A stretch of DNA of 64,000 bases from Gallionella sp. GTDB taxonomy: Bacteria > Pseudomonadota > Gammaproteobacteria > Burkholderiales > Gallionellaceae. The stretch is from contig JAUXWM010000035.1 of the NCBI GenBank assembly GCA_030681375.1, positions 1-64,000 on the forward strand, read 5' to 3'. Within the stretch, counting starts at the first letter, position 1, and every line of letters starts with the position of its first letter. The notes under the pieces were generated by a model. The model had not been told where the DNA came from, made no database searches, and saw nothing but the letters and a program-made list of their open reading frames with translations. The position numbers and the translations under genes are program-made. Below, piece by piece: positions 8,840 through 18,803 of this stretch.

Positions 8840-9262
8840 ATGGAAACCGCACCTGTGTGGCAGCTGGATTGGGATGAGAGTCTGAGCATGCACATTCCGG
8901 AGATTGATACCGAGCATCAGCGCTTTATCCTTCTGGTCAATGCGCTGAACGAAGCCATCGTCGCGCGTATGGACATGGAAGAGGTCAAGAAACGCATGCG
9001 CGCCCTTCAGGGCGACGCAGTCGCACATTTCGCCCATGAGGAGAAGTTATTCAGGGAGTGGGGCTACCCGCAAGCGGAAGAACATGCGCGCTGTCATGCA
9101 GAGATTATTCAGGCCCTGCACCATATCATGAGTATTTTTAGTGATAGCCCTATGCCTTACGAGTGCATCGAGGCTGGCCTAAAAGTAAAACAGGCGCTGA
9201 TCACGCATCTGCTGACCGAAGACATGAAGTACCGCGATTTCTATCTTGCGTCACGGAAGTGA
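8840..9262 (+). CDS. Bacteriohemerythrin
   Basis: A 140-residue di-iron O2-binding protein, probably involved in oxygen storage, delivery or sensing. All expected ligands are visible: His26 (TEHQ), His63 and Glu67 (HFAHEE), His82 and His86 (HARCHAEI), His123 and Asp128 (HLLTED). The spacing matches McHr-type single-domain bacteriohemerythrins. The ATG at 8840 is chosen because GGGAGG lies four bases upstream; the same frame is open further upstream but overlaps the protease gene. It may share a transcript with the SH3/M48 pair, since the gap is only 37 bp. Confidence 0.93.
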   Translation: METAPVWQLDWDESLSMHIPEIDTEHQRFILLVNALNEAIVARMDMEEVKKRMRALQGDAVAHFAHEEKLFREWGYPQAEEHARCHAEIIQALHHIMSIFSDSPMPYECIEAGLKVKQALITHLLTEDMKYRDFYLASRK

Positions 9263-9311
9263 ATACCCTGCACACAACAGGATGCGCAGACTACTCGCAC
9301 AGCGTGCCTGA

Positions 9312-11405
9312 TTATTCCGGCATGGCAGGACGTCCAAAGTAATAGCCTTGCGCATAATCCACCCCGATCTCGACCAGCATCTTCGCTGTTTCCTCGTCTT
9401 CGACAAACTCGGCAACGGTCTTGAGGCCGAAGCGATGCGCCATGCTGTTGATTTGCTCGACGATAATACGGTCACGCTCGTCGGCAACCATGTTGCGTAC
9501 AAAACTGCCCTCTATTTTTACGTAGTCTATCGAGAGATACTTCAGATAAAGGAAGGATGAGAACCCGCTGCCAAAATCATCCAGGGCAACGGATATCTTG
9601 CTGGCGCGCAATTCTTCGAGTGCCGCCCTGACCTGGGTCAAATTAGGCAAGGCCTCACGCTCGGTAATCTCCAGCACCAGCTTGTCGCAAGGTACGCCCG
9701 CACTGCGCGCCAATTCCGGTATGCCGCTGACCCAGGCCAGATCGTTGAAGCTGCGCGGGAACAGGTTGAAAAACAATTTTGCCTGCGGATGTGTTGCATT
9801 GACCCTGGCATAATGTGCCAGCCCCTTGCGAAACACCTCACGATCAAGCTCCTTGGCCATACCCAGCTCTTCGGCGACCTCGATGAATTCACCGGCGGGA
9901 ATAATAAGTTCGCCATCGCGTATCCGCACCAGCACCTCAAAGGCGATCACCTCCTTGCTTTGTACAGCGACGATGGGTTGCAGAAACGCCTCTATGCGAT
10001 CCTCGCGCAACGCACTGCGCAGGAAATCACCTTGCTTGAAGACCGTCATCATGCTGCGATCCGCCAGCGTTCCCACTGTCATCACCTGATTCTTCCCCTG
10101 GGTCTTGGCCTTGTACAACACCACTTCCATGGCCGCGTAGATTTCTGCTGCTGTCTGCCCATCCTCGGGGAAGCTGACCAGACTGAAACTGGCGGTGCAG
10201 CGTATCTTGCCGACCGGCAGCTCAAAAACCTTGTCTACCAGAGCCGTATACAATTTATTCGCTACATAAAATCCTTTTTCTACTTCTGTCTCTGGCAGGA
10301 TGATAGCGAATTCATCGCCCCCCAGCCGAGACAGCACATCGCCTTTGCGCAGCCCCTGGGCCAGCATCGCCGTCAGCTCCTTCAACACCAGATCGCCTAT
10401 GGGATGTCCAAACGTGTCGTTGATGTATTTGAAATTATCCAAATCCACCATAATCACCGAAAAACCGCGCTGATGACGTGTGGCGCGGATAATCTCGTAA
10501 CTCAGAAATTCTTCAAACTTGCGTCGGTTGTACAACCCCGTCATCGGGTCACGCGTGGACAACTCTTCCAGCTTGACGTTGTATTCATGCACAGTTAGCA
10601 GCAGGCGGTTGAAATAACTCGCCAGATTTTGCAATTCCAGCAACCATGTCTTGCTGGGCACCTGCCGCGTCAAGTCCATATCATCAGTAACCTGACGCAT
10701 CACATTGACCAGATTGGCGATCGGCACCACCACCAGATAGCGCAGTTTGAAATACAGCATCAAAAACACCAATCCGATGATGAACAGCGTATAGCCAAGC
10801 ACGCTGTTGAGCACGGTATTGAACGATACTTTGAGTTTACTGACCGGATAGGTGATGTCGACCATACCGTGCAACGCGCCGACATGGGATTGCGTATGAC
10901 AAACCAGACATTCCTGTTTGGCGACCACCGGATAGAGATAACGAATCACTTCCTTGTTCGGAAATAACAAGGCCTCCTTGCCGCTGGCCATGGCGAGGCG
11001 CAGCTCGGCATCTTGCTCGATCACCCGGTGCTCGCCTTTCATCGCACCAAACTGCTGCGCCACGATATTGCCGCGATACACTTTGATTTTCAAATCAGGG
11101 AAATTGGCATTCAGGCGCCCGATGGATTCATTGATTTCCTGTTTGTTCCAGCCACGGCGCATATCCGAATACAGGCTTTGAAAAACCAGCTGCGAAATTT
11201 GTCGTGCGTCATCGCGCGCCAGATCATGCACCGCGCGGTCGCGCATCATGTTGGACAAGCCGAATATCAGCACAAACGCAAAAGCCACCGACAGTACCGA
11301 CAAGGTCAGGAGCAGGCGCCCCAGTGAGATTTGCTTGAATAGACCGGAAAAATAACTCACTGACACCCCAAATTTATAGACGAAGGCGATAGACCCATCC
11401 GCCAT
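9312..11405 (-). CDS. Membrane GGDEF/EAL protein with periplasmic CxxCH haem motif
   Basis: A 697-residue inner-membrane c-di-GMP enzyme. Helices at about 30-50 and 198-218 bracket a periplasmic sensor that carries CLVCH at residues 166-170, a c-type haem attachment motif. The sensor resembles Tll0287/DUF3365-type haem domains. The GGDEF domain (about 285-445) has an intact GGDEF with an RxxD site (RKGD) five residues earlier. The EAL domain (about 450-690) has the first motif as EVLVR, keeping the catalytic Glu, and DDFGSGFSS intact. Both activities could therefore be present. Redox or gas sensing through haem is inferred. Confidence 0.9.
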   Translation of the reverse strand: MADGSIAFVYKFGVSVSYFSGLFKQISLGRLLLTLSVLSVAFAFVLIFGLSNMMRDRAVHDLARDDARQISQLVFQSLYSDMRRGWNKQEINESIGRLNANFPDLKIKVYRGNIVAQQFGAMKGEHRVIEQDAELRLAMASGKEALLFPNKEVIRYLYPVVAKQECLVCHTQSHVGALHGMVDITYPVSKLKVSFNTVLNSVLGYTLFIIGLVFLMLYFKLRYLVVVPIANLVNVMRQVTDDMDLTRQVPSKTWLLELQNLASYFNRLLLTVHEYNVKLEELSTRDPMTGLYNRRKFEEFLSYEIIRATRHQRGFSVIMVDLDNFKYINDTFGHPIGDLVLKELTAMLAQGLRKGDVLSRLGGDEFAIILPETEVEKGFYVANKLYTALVDKVFELPVGKIRCTASFSLVSFPEDGQTAAEIYAAMEVVLYKAKTQGKNQVMTVGTLADRSMMTVFKQGDFLRSALREDRIEAFLQPIVAVQSKEVIAFEVLVRIRDGELIIPAGEFIEVAEELGMAKELDREVFRKGLAHYARVNATHPQAKLFFNLFPRSFNDLAWVSGIPELARSAGVPCDKLVLEITEREALPNLTQVRAALEELRASKISVALDDFGSGFSSFLYLKYLSIDYVKIEGSFVRNMVADERDRIIVEQINSMAHRFGLKTVAEFVEDEETAKMLVEIGVDYAQGYYFGRPAMPE

Positions 11406-11484
11406 GCATATTTATGCGTTAAATCATACCATCACCCGGACTGACCATAGCAAAGAAACTGCGTACGCCGACGACACGCCTGCC

Positions 11485-12660
11485 CTAATCTACACGCCTG
11501 CCATACCCCAGCATGCCTACCATCATGCGCACCACGGCATAACTCAGGCGGGAAACCCCGTGCACCCATGCACTCTGCTGATTCCAGTGCGATAGCTCGA
11601 TGCGCAGGGCATCGTTCAAAACCGCCATCAACAGCTTGTCACGCAACTCGGTGGCGAAGCCGGCATCCATGACGGCGAGGTTGGCCTCGCGTGCCAACAA
11701 CAGGCTGAAGGGATCAATATTGGATGACCCCACCGTAGCCCACACACCATCTACCACGGCAACTTTGGCATGCAGGTAGCCGGCCTGATATTCGTAAATT
11801 TCGATACCCGCCGCCAGCAATTGCTGGTAAAGCGCGTGCGTCGCGTAATGCAGCAAGCGGTGTTCCACCCGACCTTGCAGCAACAGCACCACGCGCACCC
11901 CGCGCTGTGCGGCCTGTATCAGGGCACGGCGAAAAATCCGTCCCGGTAGAAAATAGGCATTGGCAATCACCACTTCATGCTGCGCGCCCGCAATCGCCTT
12001 CAGATAGGCGCGCTCAATATCACGACGATGACGCAGGTTGTCACGCAACAACAGGCTGATATTGGACTGGATTGTGCTCCGCGCCGCATCCAGGATGAAT
12101 CGCTCAATCCGCTTTCCGCGCAAATGCTGGCTGGCCCATGACACCGCGCTCCACATACGACGCATGGCCATATGAATTTCGCCCGCCACGCTGCCCTGAA
12201 CGCGTACCGCAAAATCGAAACGCGGCGCACCGGCATCCTTGTTTCCCGTTGCATCATCGATGATGTTGATACCGCCGATGAAGGCCACCTCGCCATCCAG
12301 CACCACCAGCTTGCGGTGCAAACGGCGCAAACGATTGCGCCTCAGGGTGAACGGGGAAATTTTGCGCCTGAACCATTGCGCTTCGACCCCTGCCGCCCGC
12401 CATTCATCCATCCAGCGTGACGGGAATCTGGCCGAACCGAAACCATCCATCAACACGCGTACCACCACGCCGCGCCGCGCGGCTCTTTGCAGGGCTTCCG
12501 ACACCTTGTAAGCGGTTTCATCATCAGAAAAGATATAGGCTTCCAGATAAATAAAGCTCTGTGCAGCGTCAATATCCGCACAGAGCTGCGGAAAATACAC
12601 TGCGCCATTTTGCAACAGCGTGAGCTGGTTGCCGTCTACCTGGTGATGACCGTTAGCCAT
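11485..12660 (-). CDS. clsB: Cardiolipin synthase B (phospholipase D family)
   Basis: A 391-residue membrane-associated phosphatidyltransferase that makes cardiolipin. Two HKD motifs are present: HRKLVVLDGEVAFIGGINI in the first half and HAKVAVVDGVWATVGSSNID in the second, each followed by the usual Gly/Asn-Ile segment. There are no N-terminal membrane helices, which fits ClsB rather than ClsA. The start overlaps the end of the EEP nuclease gene by 8 bp, a conserved pairing in proteobacteria. Last gene of the operon led by the fmdB-like gene. Confidence 0.9.
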   Translation of the reverse strand: MANGHHQVDGNQLTLLQNGAVYFPQLCADIDAAQSFIYLEAYIFSDDETAYKVSEALQRAARRGVVVRVLMDGFGSARFPSRWMDEWRAAGVEAQWFRRKISPFTLRRNRLRRLHRKLVVLDGEVAFIGGINIIDDATGNKDAGAPRFDFAVRVQGSVAGEIHMAMRRMWSAVSWASQHLRGKRIERFILDAARSTIQSNISLLLRDNLRHRRDIERAYLKAIAGAQHEVVIANAYFLPGRIFRRALIQAAQRGVRVVLLLQGRVEHRLLHYATHALYQQLLAAGIEIYEYQAGYLHAKVAVVDGVWATVGSSNIDPFSLLLAREANLAVMDAGFATELRDKLLMAVLNDALRIELSHWNQQSAWVHGVSRLSYAVVRMMVGMLGYGRRVD

Positions 12661-13402
12661 TTCGCTTCAGGCTGGCCGAGAGTGCGGCGTGATCAGACAG
12701 GCGCTGCCATGCGCCACCCACATGCACCTCGCTGTGTTGCACGGTAAAACCGCGCACGTAAATGCGATCCAGGCGAAACATGGGCAATCTGGCTGGAAAA
12801 CTGCGCGCCACCTTGCCGCCATGCAGATGAAACACATCATGCATGCCCAATTCCCTGGCAAGGGGATGGCTCATCTGATTGCGCCAGTCATTAAAATCAC
12901 CCGCGATAATCAGCGGCACATCGGGCGGAATACTGTTCTGTACATAGTCAATCAATGCCCCTGTCTGCACACGCCGCCCCTTGGCGAACAAGCCGAAATG
13001 CGCGCACAAACAATGTACCCGCTGCCCGTCAATCGACTCGATCTCGCAATGCAACAGACCGCGACTCTCGAAACGATGTGCGGAAACATCCGTGTTCAAC
13101 GATTGCACAATTGGAAAGCGACTGAGTATCGCATTGCCATGATGCCCGGCTTCATACACTGAATTTTTGCCGTAGGCGGAATGTGGCCATAGCTGATCCG
13201 CGAGAAACTCGTGCTGTGCGCCGTCTGGGTAATTGTTGAAACGTTGCCCGTGATGCGCATGCTCGCCCTGCACTTCCTGCAAAAATACGATGTCGGCGTT
13301 CAACTCGCGCAGCCGCTCGCGCAAATCATGCACCACCACCCGCCGATTAAAGTGTGAAAAACCCTTATGGATATTGTAAGTGGCGATAGTGAGCGTCTGC
13401 AT
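12653..13402 (-). CDS. Endonuclease/exonuclease/phosphatase (EEP) family protein
   Basis: About 249 residues with the EEP fold. It begins MQTLTIATYNIHKG, where Asn is a metal/phosphate-binding residue. FLQEVQGEH holds the metal Glu, IIAGDFNDW the GDFN motif, and LSDHAALSA the C-terminal SDH motif. The true substrate (nucleic acid or phospholipid) is unknown. In many proteobacteria this family is encoded next to clsB, suggesting a membrane or phospholipid connection. The ATG at 13402 is chosen because the domain begins immediately; upstream in-frame sequence looks non-coding. Confidence 0.86.
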   Translation of the reverse strand: MQTLTIATYNIHKGFSHFNRRVVVHDLRERLRELNADIVFLQEVQGEHAHHGQRFNNYPDGAQHEFLADQLWPHSAYGKNSVYEAGHHGNAILSRFPIVQSLNTDVSAHRFESRGLLHCEIESIDGQRVHCLCAHFGLFAKGRRVQTGALIDYVQNSIPPDVPLIIAGDFNDWRNQMSHPLARELGMHDVFHLHGGKVARSFPARLPMFRLDRIYVRGFTVQHSEVHVGGAWQRLSDHAALSASLKRNG

Positions 13403-13702
13403 GATACGTGTATGTCCTGATTTTCGTGCTCCGAGAACGGTTATTCGCGGTATATCGTTAACGCGTAAGCATGGATTTCCAAAAGCCACACCTGAGACTA
13501 CGGCTTTATGACCACATGGCCAATAATGCCTCAAATTCACCCGCCAGTGCCGGCCTACTGAACAGATACGTTTTCAGCTTATTGGCATAACGAGTTTCTT
13601 GTTCTGAATCGAGCTGCGCCTACTGAATGTCGTGCCGTTGCCCTCAAAACATCATGCATTTCATTCAGCTCGACGTCGGCACGCCTGTCTATTGGCAACA
13701 AA
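13403..13702. other. 300-bp gap inside the aspS-clsB operon
   Basis: Between nadA and the EEP nuclease gene I see no convincing ORF, RNA gene or terminator. Base composition is slightly more AT-rich than the genes on either side. It may hold a promoter for the EEP-clsB pair or decayed coding sequence left when nadA was inserted; neither can be shown from sequence alone. Confidence 0.4.
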
Positions 13703-14842
13703 TCAGGCGTTGCCGATGCCGCTGGTCGGCAGCTTGATCTGACGCGCAAAGTCCAGCATACGCTGTATCGGCAGCACGGCGCGCGGGATGATAGACGGGT
13801 CAACGAATATTTCATTCGTGCCGGCACCCGCAAGGGGTAGGCCGGTGAGTACCCCGCCGCTGCGCGGCGACCCTCCCGCTCTCTCTAGCACCTCGGCCAG
13901 ATTGATCAGTCCGTTCATCGCCATCCAGGGGCAATGGCTACAACTGGTGCAGTTGGCACCCGCACCTGCGGTGGGCGCCTCAAGGAACAGTTTATCCGGA
14001 CACAGCGTGCGCATCTTGTGCAGGATGCCGTTGTCGGTAGCGACTATAAACACCTTCGCCTCAGAACGCTGCGCAGCCGTGATCAGCTGAGTAGTCGAAC
14101 CCACCACATCTGCCAGCTGAATCACGGCACGCGGCGACTCGGGGTGGACCAGCACGACGCAACCCGGATGCTGCGCCTTCAGCGCGATGAGCTCCTTAGC
14201 CTTGTACTCGTCATGCACCACGCACGCGCCCTGCCACAACAACATGTCCGCGCCGGTCTGTTCCTGCACATAAGCACCCAGATGGCGATCCGGTGCCCAG
14301 AGGATTTTTTTGCCCTGTTCCATGAGGTGTTTAACCACAGGCAGGGCGATGGAACTGGTCACCATCCAGTCTGCACGCGCCTTCACTGCCGCGCTGGTGT
14401 TGGCATAGACCACCACGGTGCGGTCGGGATGCGCATCACAAAACGCGGCAAATTCATCAGCAGGGCAGCCCAGATCGAGCGAACATTCCGCTTCCAGATC
14501 AGGCATCAACACGCGTTTTTCGGGATTGAGTATTTTCGCCGTCTCGCCCATGAAGCGCACACCCGCCACGACGATGGTTTTGGCCGAATGCCGGTGACCG
14601 AAATTGGCCATATCCAGCGAATCCGAGACGATGCCGCCCGTCTGCTCGGCCAGATCCTGCAAGTCGGGATGCACGTAGTAATGGGCCACCAGCACCGCAT
14701 CCTGCTCCTGCAACAGGCGCTTAATGCGTGCAATCAACGCGGCTTTTTCCTGAGGGTTAGGCTCGTGTGCCTTTCTGGCCCACGCGGAGGCGGTCGAACA
14801 TCCCGGATGATCATAAGCCACAGCAATACTGGATTCAGTCAT
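13703..14842 (-). CDS. nadA: Quinolinate synthase A
   Basis: A [4Fe-4S] enzyme that condenses iminoaspartate with dihydroxyacetone phosphate to give quinolinate in de novo NAD synthesis. Cluster-type cysteines are visible in [15 protein letters not shown] and in [13 protein letters not shown]. Other family segments are present, such as [19 protein letters not shown] and [14 protein letters not shown]. The ATG at 14842 gives 379 aa. A GTG at 14857 overlaps the stop of the upstream gene as GTGA and is an alternative that would couple translation. nadB and nadC are not in view. Its presence in an aspS operon is unusual; both enzymes draw on aspartate. Confidence 0.94.
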   Translation of the reverse strand: MTESSIAVAYDHPGCSTASAWARKAHEPNPQEKAALIARIKRLLQEQDAVLVAHYYVHPDLQDLAEQTGGIVSDSLDMANFGHRHSAKTIVVAGVRFMGETAKILNPEKRVLMPDLEAECSLDLGCPADEFAAFCDAHPDRTVVVYANTSAAVKARADWMVTSSIALPVVKHLMEQGKKILWAPDRHLGAYVQEQTGADMLLWQGACVVHDEYKAKELIALKAQHPGCVVLVHPESPRAVIQLADVVGSTTQLITAAQRSEAKVFIVATDNGILHKMRTLCPDKLFLEAPTAGAGANCTSCSHCPWMAMNGLINLAEVLERAGGSPRSGGVLTGLPLAGAGTNEIFVDPSIIPRAVLPIQRMLDFARQIKLPTSGIGNA

Positions 14843-14853
14843 ACCGTTCAATC

Positions 14854-15792
14854 TCACCTGTATTTATCTGCCAGCAAACTGACAATTTGCTCATTGGCGC
14901 AAATCAGTCTCTGCGTTTGTACCCGCGCAAATGCACTGGCAAATTGAAGACGCACCTGCGGCGTAGCCAATTTCAACTTATCTGCCGGGAACTCCAAAAA
15001 CTCGACGTAACTCTTCGCGATCACATCAGCCGTGTGTCTTGCCTGCTCGCCCATGATATAGGCAAACTCACCAAAACTTTCGCCTTGCTGTATCAGCCCA
15101 ATCGGACTCTGATCCTTGAGCACCGCAGCTGTCCCGTTCAACAGCACAAAGAACGAATTGACCGTATCGCCTTCACGCAGAATGAGTTGGTTCTTTTCCC
15201 GCTCGTGCCATAACACGATATACGCGACTTCCGACAACTCTGCCGCAGTGAAATCATTGAAGAAAGCCAGCTCGCGCAACGTCTCCAACATAGTCCCTGA
15301 ATTCGATGTCGTAGCCGCCGCACGCACGCCGGACGGTTGTTCCGGTTCCGGGTTCGACAGCGCATATTCAACCATTCCGCGAAGAACAAGGTTTGTTTCC
15401 ACAACATCGGGTTTAATCCCGTTAATGGATTCCAAGAGACGACCGACCGGGGAGTTCGGCATCTCTGCATCCGAATAAAAATTCATGGCCGGCATGGCCG
15501 TATAGGAAGCCTCACCCGCTGGCGGGGGTGTGATAGGGGATAGCACCGTATCCTGCTGAACAATATATCCCGCCGCCAGCAATTGGCCGACGATCTCCAC
15601 CACGCCGGAACGCACGACAGGCGGCAACATTGCCACCACTTCGTCTATGGTCGAGCTTGGACTGAACAAGGGCAAAATAAGCTGAGCATCACCAGAAAGA
15701 CTGAGCATGCACAGGCGAATTTCACGCTCGCCCTTTTCGGTCAGTTCAAAAAAACGATGCGTATACACACTCTTTCCCTTCAATATCAGCAA
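14854..15792 (-). CDS. Cyclic nucleotide-binding domain protein
   Basis: A 312-residue protein. The C-terminal part (about 165-290) is a cNMP-binding beta-roll: [18 protein letters not shown], then the phosphate cassette [21 protein letters not shown] with Glu and Arg in the ligand positions. The N-terminal 100 residues look like a small helical or winged-helix region ([31 protein letters not shown]). There is no DNA-binding HTH after the cNMP domain, so it is not a Crp-type regulator. Its start overlaps the end of nudB by 7 bp. Function unknown; binding of cAMP, cGMP or another ligand is inferred. Confidence 0.8.
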   Translation of the reverse strand: MLILKGKSVYTHRFFELTEKGEREIRLCMLSLSGDAQLILPLFSPSSTIDEVVAMLPPVVRSGVVEIVGQLLAAGYIVQQDTVLSPITPPPAGEASYTAMPAMNFYSDAEMPNSPVGRLLESINGIKPDVVETNLVLRGMVEYALSNPEPEQPSGVRAAATTSNSGTMLETLRELAFFNDFTAAELSEVAYIVLWHEREKNQLILREGDTVNSFFVLLNGTAAVLKDQSPIGLIQQGESFGEFAYIMGEQARHTADVIAKSYVEFLEFPADKLKLATPQVRLQFASAFARVQTQRLICANEQIVSLLADKYR

Positions 15793-16235
15793 CTTAGACT
15801 ACGACTGGGCAATGACAATATCGCCACACGGTTACTCGGCGAAAAAACTTTTTGCGCGGCATCCTGCCACGGCAACCACTCAAATTTCAGATGTTCGCGC
15901 GCAGATAGCGTTACCGGAATGCGGTCAGGCAACTGCAAGGCAAACACATGCTCGGTGTTTTGGGTAATGCCGTCAGGATAACGATGCCGCCAGTGCGGAT
16001 AAATTTCATAGCTGTTTTGCAACTGCCAGTCGGTGAGCGGGTACAGACCGGCTTCCAGACCCGTTTCTTCGAACACTTCACGTATCGCCGTAGCGCGCAA
16101 GTCTTCATCGCCTTCACGACTGCCGGTCACGGATTGCCAATAGCCCGGATGATCGGCACGCTCAAGCAACAACACGTCAAGCGCCGCGTTATAGATCACT
16201 ACCAGCACCGAAACAGGCTGTTTTTTAACTGGCAT
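15786..16235 (-). CDS. nudB: Dihydroneopterin triphosphate diphosphatase (Nudix)
   Basis: A 149-residue Nudix hydrolase that removes pyrophosphate from dihydroneopterin triphosphate in folate synthesis. The Nudix box is intact: GSREGDED at the start and REVFEETGL at the end, fitting GX5EX7REUXEEXGU. Position downstream of aspS matches the conserved aspS-nudB arrangement, which supports the nudB call over other Nudix families. It begins two bases after the barstar stop codon. Confidence 0.88.
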   Translation of the reverse strand: MPVKKQPVSVLVVIYNAALDVLLLERADHPGYWQSVTGSREGDEDLRATAIREVFEETGLEAGLYPLTDWQLQNSYEIYPHWRHRYPDGITQNTEHVFALQLPDRIPVTLSAREHLKFEWLPWQDAAQKVFSPSNRVAILSLPSRSLSC

Positions 16236-16237
16236 GG

Positions 16238-16627
16238 TTACGCAAAAAAGACCCAGAAAGGTTTGTTACGCTGCCGCCAGTACACCACCGTATCATCAAA
16301 TATATCCTGCGCGATTTCCCTGTCGTTGGCAGACAAACCCAGCGTAGGGCTGACATTGCGCAACAGCAACACATAACCGGGTGCAGCATGCCATGACAAG
16401 TCGCACAACACGTCAACCAGCGCGTCCCAATTGGATCCAAATTCATCAGGATAAGCAGTGGCCTGCGCCAGCGCATTGAGCAGATTTTTCTTGCCCTTGA
16501 TCCCCTTCAAATCCGCCTCGAACAACCCAAATCCGGCGGCCTGCACCGCTTCACCCAGCATTTCCACACTACAGTCCAGCTTGTGGCAGCCCGCCGCTGC
16601 CAGATTGTTCAGTTGTGGTACTGCCAT
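16238..16627 (-). CDS. Barstar-family ribonuclease inhibitor
   Basis: A 129-residue cytosolic protein with the barstar fold and an extended N-terminus. The segment PDEFGSNWDALVDVL aligns with the barstar helix that plugs barnase: Asp68 and Asp72 correspond to barstar Asp35 and Asp39, the main contacts with the RNase active site. It starts two bases after the stop of the adjacent RNase Sa-like gene, so it is almost surely the antidote for that enzyme. No signal peptide is present, as expected for a protein guarding the cytoplasm. Confidence 0.9.
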   Translation of the reverse strand: MAVPQLNNLAAAGCHKLDCSVEMLGEAVQAAGFGLFEADLKGIKGKKNLLNALAQATAYPDEFGSNWDALVDVLCDLSWHAAPGYVLLLRNVSPTLGLSANDREIAQDIFDDTVVYWRQRNKPFWVFFA

Positions 16628-16629
16628 GG

Positions 16630-16989
16630 CTACTCCCGTATGCGTTTAAAGGATTGATAATGGTCTGCGCTGTAATAATATTCACCCGGCGTGCCGCTGA
16701 CAATGCGGCGCGCACCACGACTGCGCAAACCCGGTGTTTTCACCGTGTATTCATGGTAATAGCCACGCGGCTGTTTTGGCAAGATGCGCTCAAAATTACC
16801 GAAAACCACCCCGTCGCGCGAATAGGCAAACGGCCCGCCCCGCTTAATGGCACGCAAGGTGTCATGCGCCTCGGACGGCAGCTCGGCAACAGCGATCATC
16901 GCCAGCTGCCCGGCATACGGTACGGGCTGCGCATGCGCTGGCATCCCCAGCGCGGCCAGCATCAACCATGCCAGCAACAGGCGCATCAT
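16630..16989 (-). CDS. Secreted guanyl-specific ribonuclease (RNase Sa/barnase family)
   Basis: A 119-residue microbial ribonuclease of the N1/T1/Sa superfamily. A signal peptide (MMRLLLAWLMLAALGMPAHA) targets it outside the cytoplasm. Catalytic residues align with RNase Sa: Glu80 in YYHEYTV as the base, Arg91 and Arg95 in RSRGARRIV, and His110 in SADHYQSF as the acid. The guanine-binding region is around GVVFGNFE. It lies two bases from both aspS upstream and barstar downstream. Likely exported as a scavenging or competition RNase, with barstar protecting against enzyme that folds inside the cell. Confidence 0.9.
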   Translation of the reverse strand: MMRLLLAWLMLAALGMPAHAQPVPYAGQLAMIAVAELPSEAHDTLRAIKRGGPFAYSRDGVVFGNFERILPKQPRGYYHEYTVKTPGLRSRGARRIVSGTPGEYYYSADHYQSFKRIRE

Positions 16990-16991
16990 GA

Positions 16992-18794
16992 CTATTCCTG
17001 CACGACTTCCACGGTAGCCTGAACCTGATGACGCAGACGGATGTGCAGGTCACGCAACTGCCGCTCATCCACCGCGCTAGGCGCTTGCGTCAACAGACAT
17101 TGCGCGCGCTGTGTCTTGGGGAAGGCGATCACATCGCGTATCGATTCCGAACCCGTCATCATGGTGACAATGCGATCCAGTCCGAACGCCAGTCCGCCAT
17201 GCGGCGGCGCACCGTATTGCAGCGCGTCGAGCAGAAATCCGAACTTAAGCTGCGCTTCTTCCGCGCCAATGTTGAGCGCACGGAATACCTGGCTCTGCAC
17301 TTCTTCCTTGTGAATACGCACCGATCCTCCACCCAGCTCCCAGCCGTTCAGTGCCAGATCGTAGGCCTTGGCCAGACAGCGCCCCGGATCGGTTTCCAGG
17401 AACTGGATATGTTCGTCTTTCGGCGAGGTAAAGGGATGGTGGCAGGCTGTCCAGCGATGGGCTTCCTCGTCGTATTCGAACATCGGAAAATCAACCACCC
17501 ACAACGGCTCCCATACATTGCCATTGACATGGCCTTTTTCATGGCCGATCTTGCTGCGCAATGCGCCCAGCGCATCGTTGACGACCTTGGCCTTGTCTGC
17601 GCCGAAGAAAATAATATCGCCATTTTGCGCATCGGTACGCTCGATTATGGCTTTAAGCGCCACTTCGTGCAGGTTCTTCACAATAGGCGATTGCAAGCCG
17701 GTTTCATTGAGCTGCGTGACATCATTGACCTTGATGTAAGCCAGACCGCGCGCGCCATAGATGCCGACAAACTTGGTGTATTCGTCGATCTCGCCACGCG
17801 TGAATGCCGCTCCGCCCGGTACGCGCATCGCGGCAATTCTGCCGTTGGCCGAATTCGCCACCCCGGAAAACACCTTGAAAGCGACATCCTTCAGGGCATC
17901 GGTAACTTCGGTCAGTTCCAGCGTCACGCGCAGGTCAGGCTTGTCCGAACCGAAACGCGCCATCGCCTCCGCATAAGTCATGCGCGGGAAAGGATTGGGC
18001 AATTCCACATCCATCGTTTCCTTGAATACCGTGCGTATCAGGTCTTCGGTCAGCGCGGTAATCTGCGTTTCATTCAGGAACGAGGTCTCGATATCGACCT
18101 GGGTAAATTCAGGCTGGCGATCGGCGCGCAAGTCTTCATCGCGGAAGCATTTGGTGACCTGATAATAGCGGTCGAAACCCGCCACCATCAGCAACTGTTT
18201 GAACAATTGAGGCGACTGGGGTAAGGCGAAAAACTCGCCCGGATGCACACGCGATGGCACCAGATAGTCGCGCGCGCCTTCCGGCGTGGATTTGGTCAGC
18301 ATCGGGGTTTCGATGTCGATGAAGCCGCGGCTGTCCAGAAATCGGCGGAACGACATCGCCACCTTGTAGCGCAACATCATGTTCTTCTGCATCTGCGGGC
18401 GACGCAGATCGATCACGCGATGGGTAAGGCGCACGGTCTCGGAAAGATTCTCGTCATCCAGTTGAAACGGCGGGGTGAGCGCGGCGTTCAGCACTTCGAT
18501 CTCATGACAGAGGATTTCGATTTCACCACTGGTGATATTGGTATTGGTCGTGCCTGCCGGACGGCGACGCACTTTGCCGGTGATGCGCAATACGAATTCG
18601 TTGCGCACCGATTCGGCGATCTTGAACATCTCGGCGCGATCGGGATCGCACACCACCTGCGCCAGGCCTTCGCGATCACGCAGATCGATGAATATCACCC
18701 CGCCGTGATCACGGCGGCGATGCGCCCAACCGCAAATGCTCACGGTCTGGTCGAGTTGATCGGTATTAAGTGTGCCGCAATAATGTGTACGCAT
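16992..18794 (-). CDS. aspS: Aspartyl-tRNA synthetase
   Basis: A 600-residue class II synthetase that charges tRNA-Asp (and in non-discriminating forms tRNA-Asn). The N-terminal OB anticodon-binding domain begins [43 protein letters not shown]. Class II motif 2 is in [25 protein letters not shown], the bacterial GAD insertion lies in the middle, and motif 3 is [14 protein letters not shown]. Length fits bacterial AspRS. It is 9 bp downstream of the DUF502 gene and 2 bp upstream of the RNase gene, all in one operon. Confidence 0.97.
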   Translation of the reverse strand: MRTHYCGTLNTDQLDQTVSICGWAHRRRDHGGVIFIDLRDREGLAQVVCDPDRAEMFKIAESVRNEFVLRITGKVRRRPAGTTNTNITSGEIEILCHEIEVLNAALTPPFQLDDENLSETVRLTHRVIDLRRPQMQKNMMLRYKVAMSFRRFLDSRGFIDIETPMLTKSTPEGARDYLVPSRVHPGEFFALPQSPQLFKQLLMVAGFDRYYQVTKCFRDEDLRADRQPEFTQVDIETSFLNETQITALTEDLIRTVFKETMDVELPNPFPRMTYAEAMARFGSDKPDLRVTLELTEVTDALKDVAFKVFSGVANSANGRIAAMRVPGGAAFTRGEIDEYTKFVGIYGARGLAYIKVNDVTQLNETGLQSPIVKNLHEVALKAIIERTDAQNGDIIFFGADKAKVVNDALGALRSKIGHEKGHVNGNVWEPLWVVDFPMFEYDEEAHRWTACHHPFTSPKDEHIQFLETDPGRCLAKAYDLALNGWELGGGSVRIHKEEVQSQVFRALNIGAEEAQLKFGFLLDALQYGAPPHGGLAFGLDRIVTMMTGSESIRDVIAFPKTQRAQCLLTQAPSAVDERQLRDLHIRLRHQVQATVEVVQE

Positions 18795-18803
18795 GGGTAA
18801 TCT

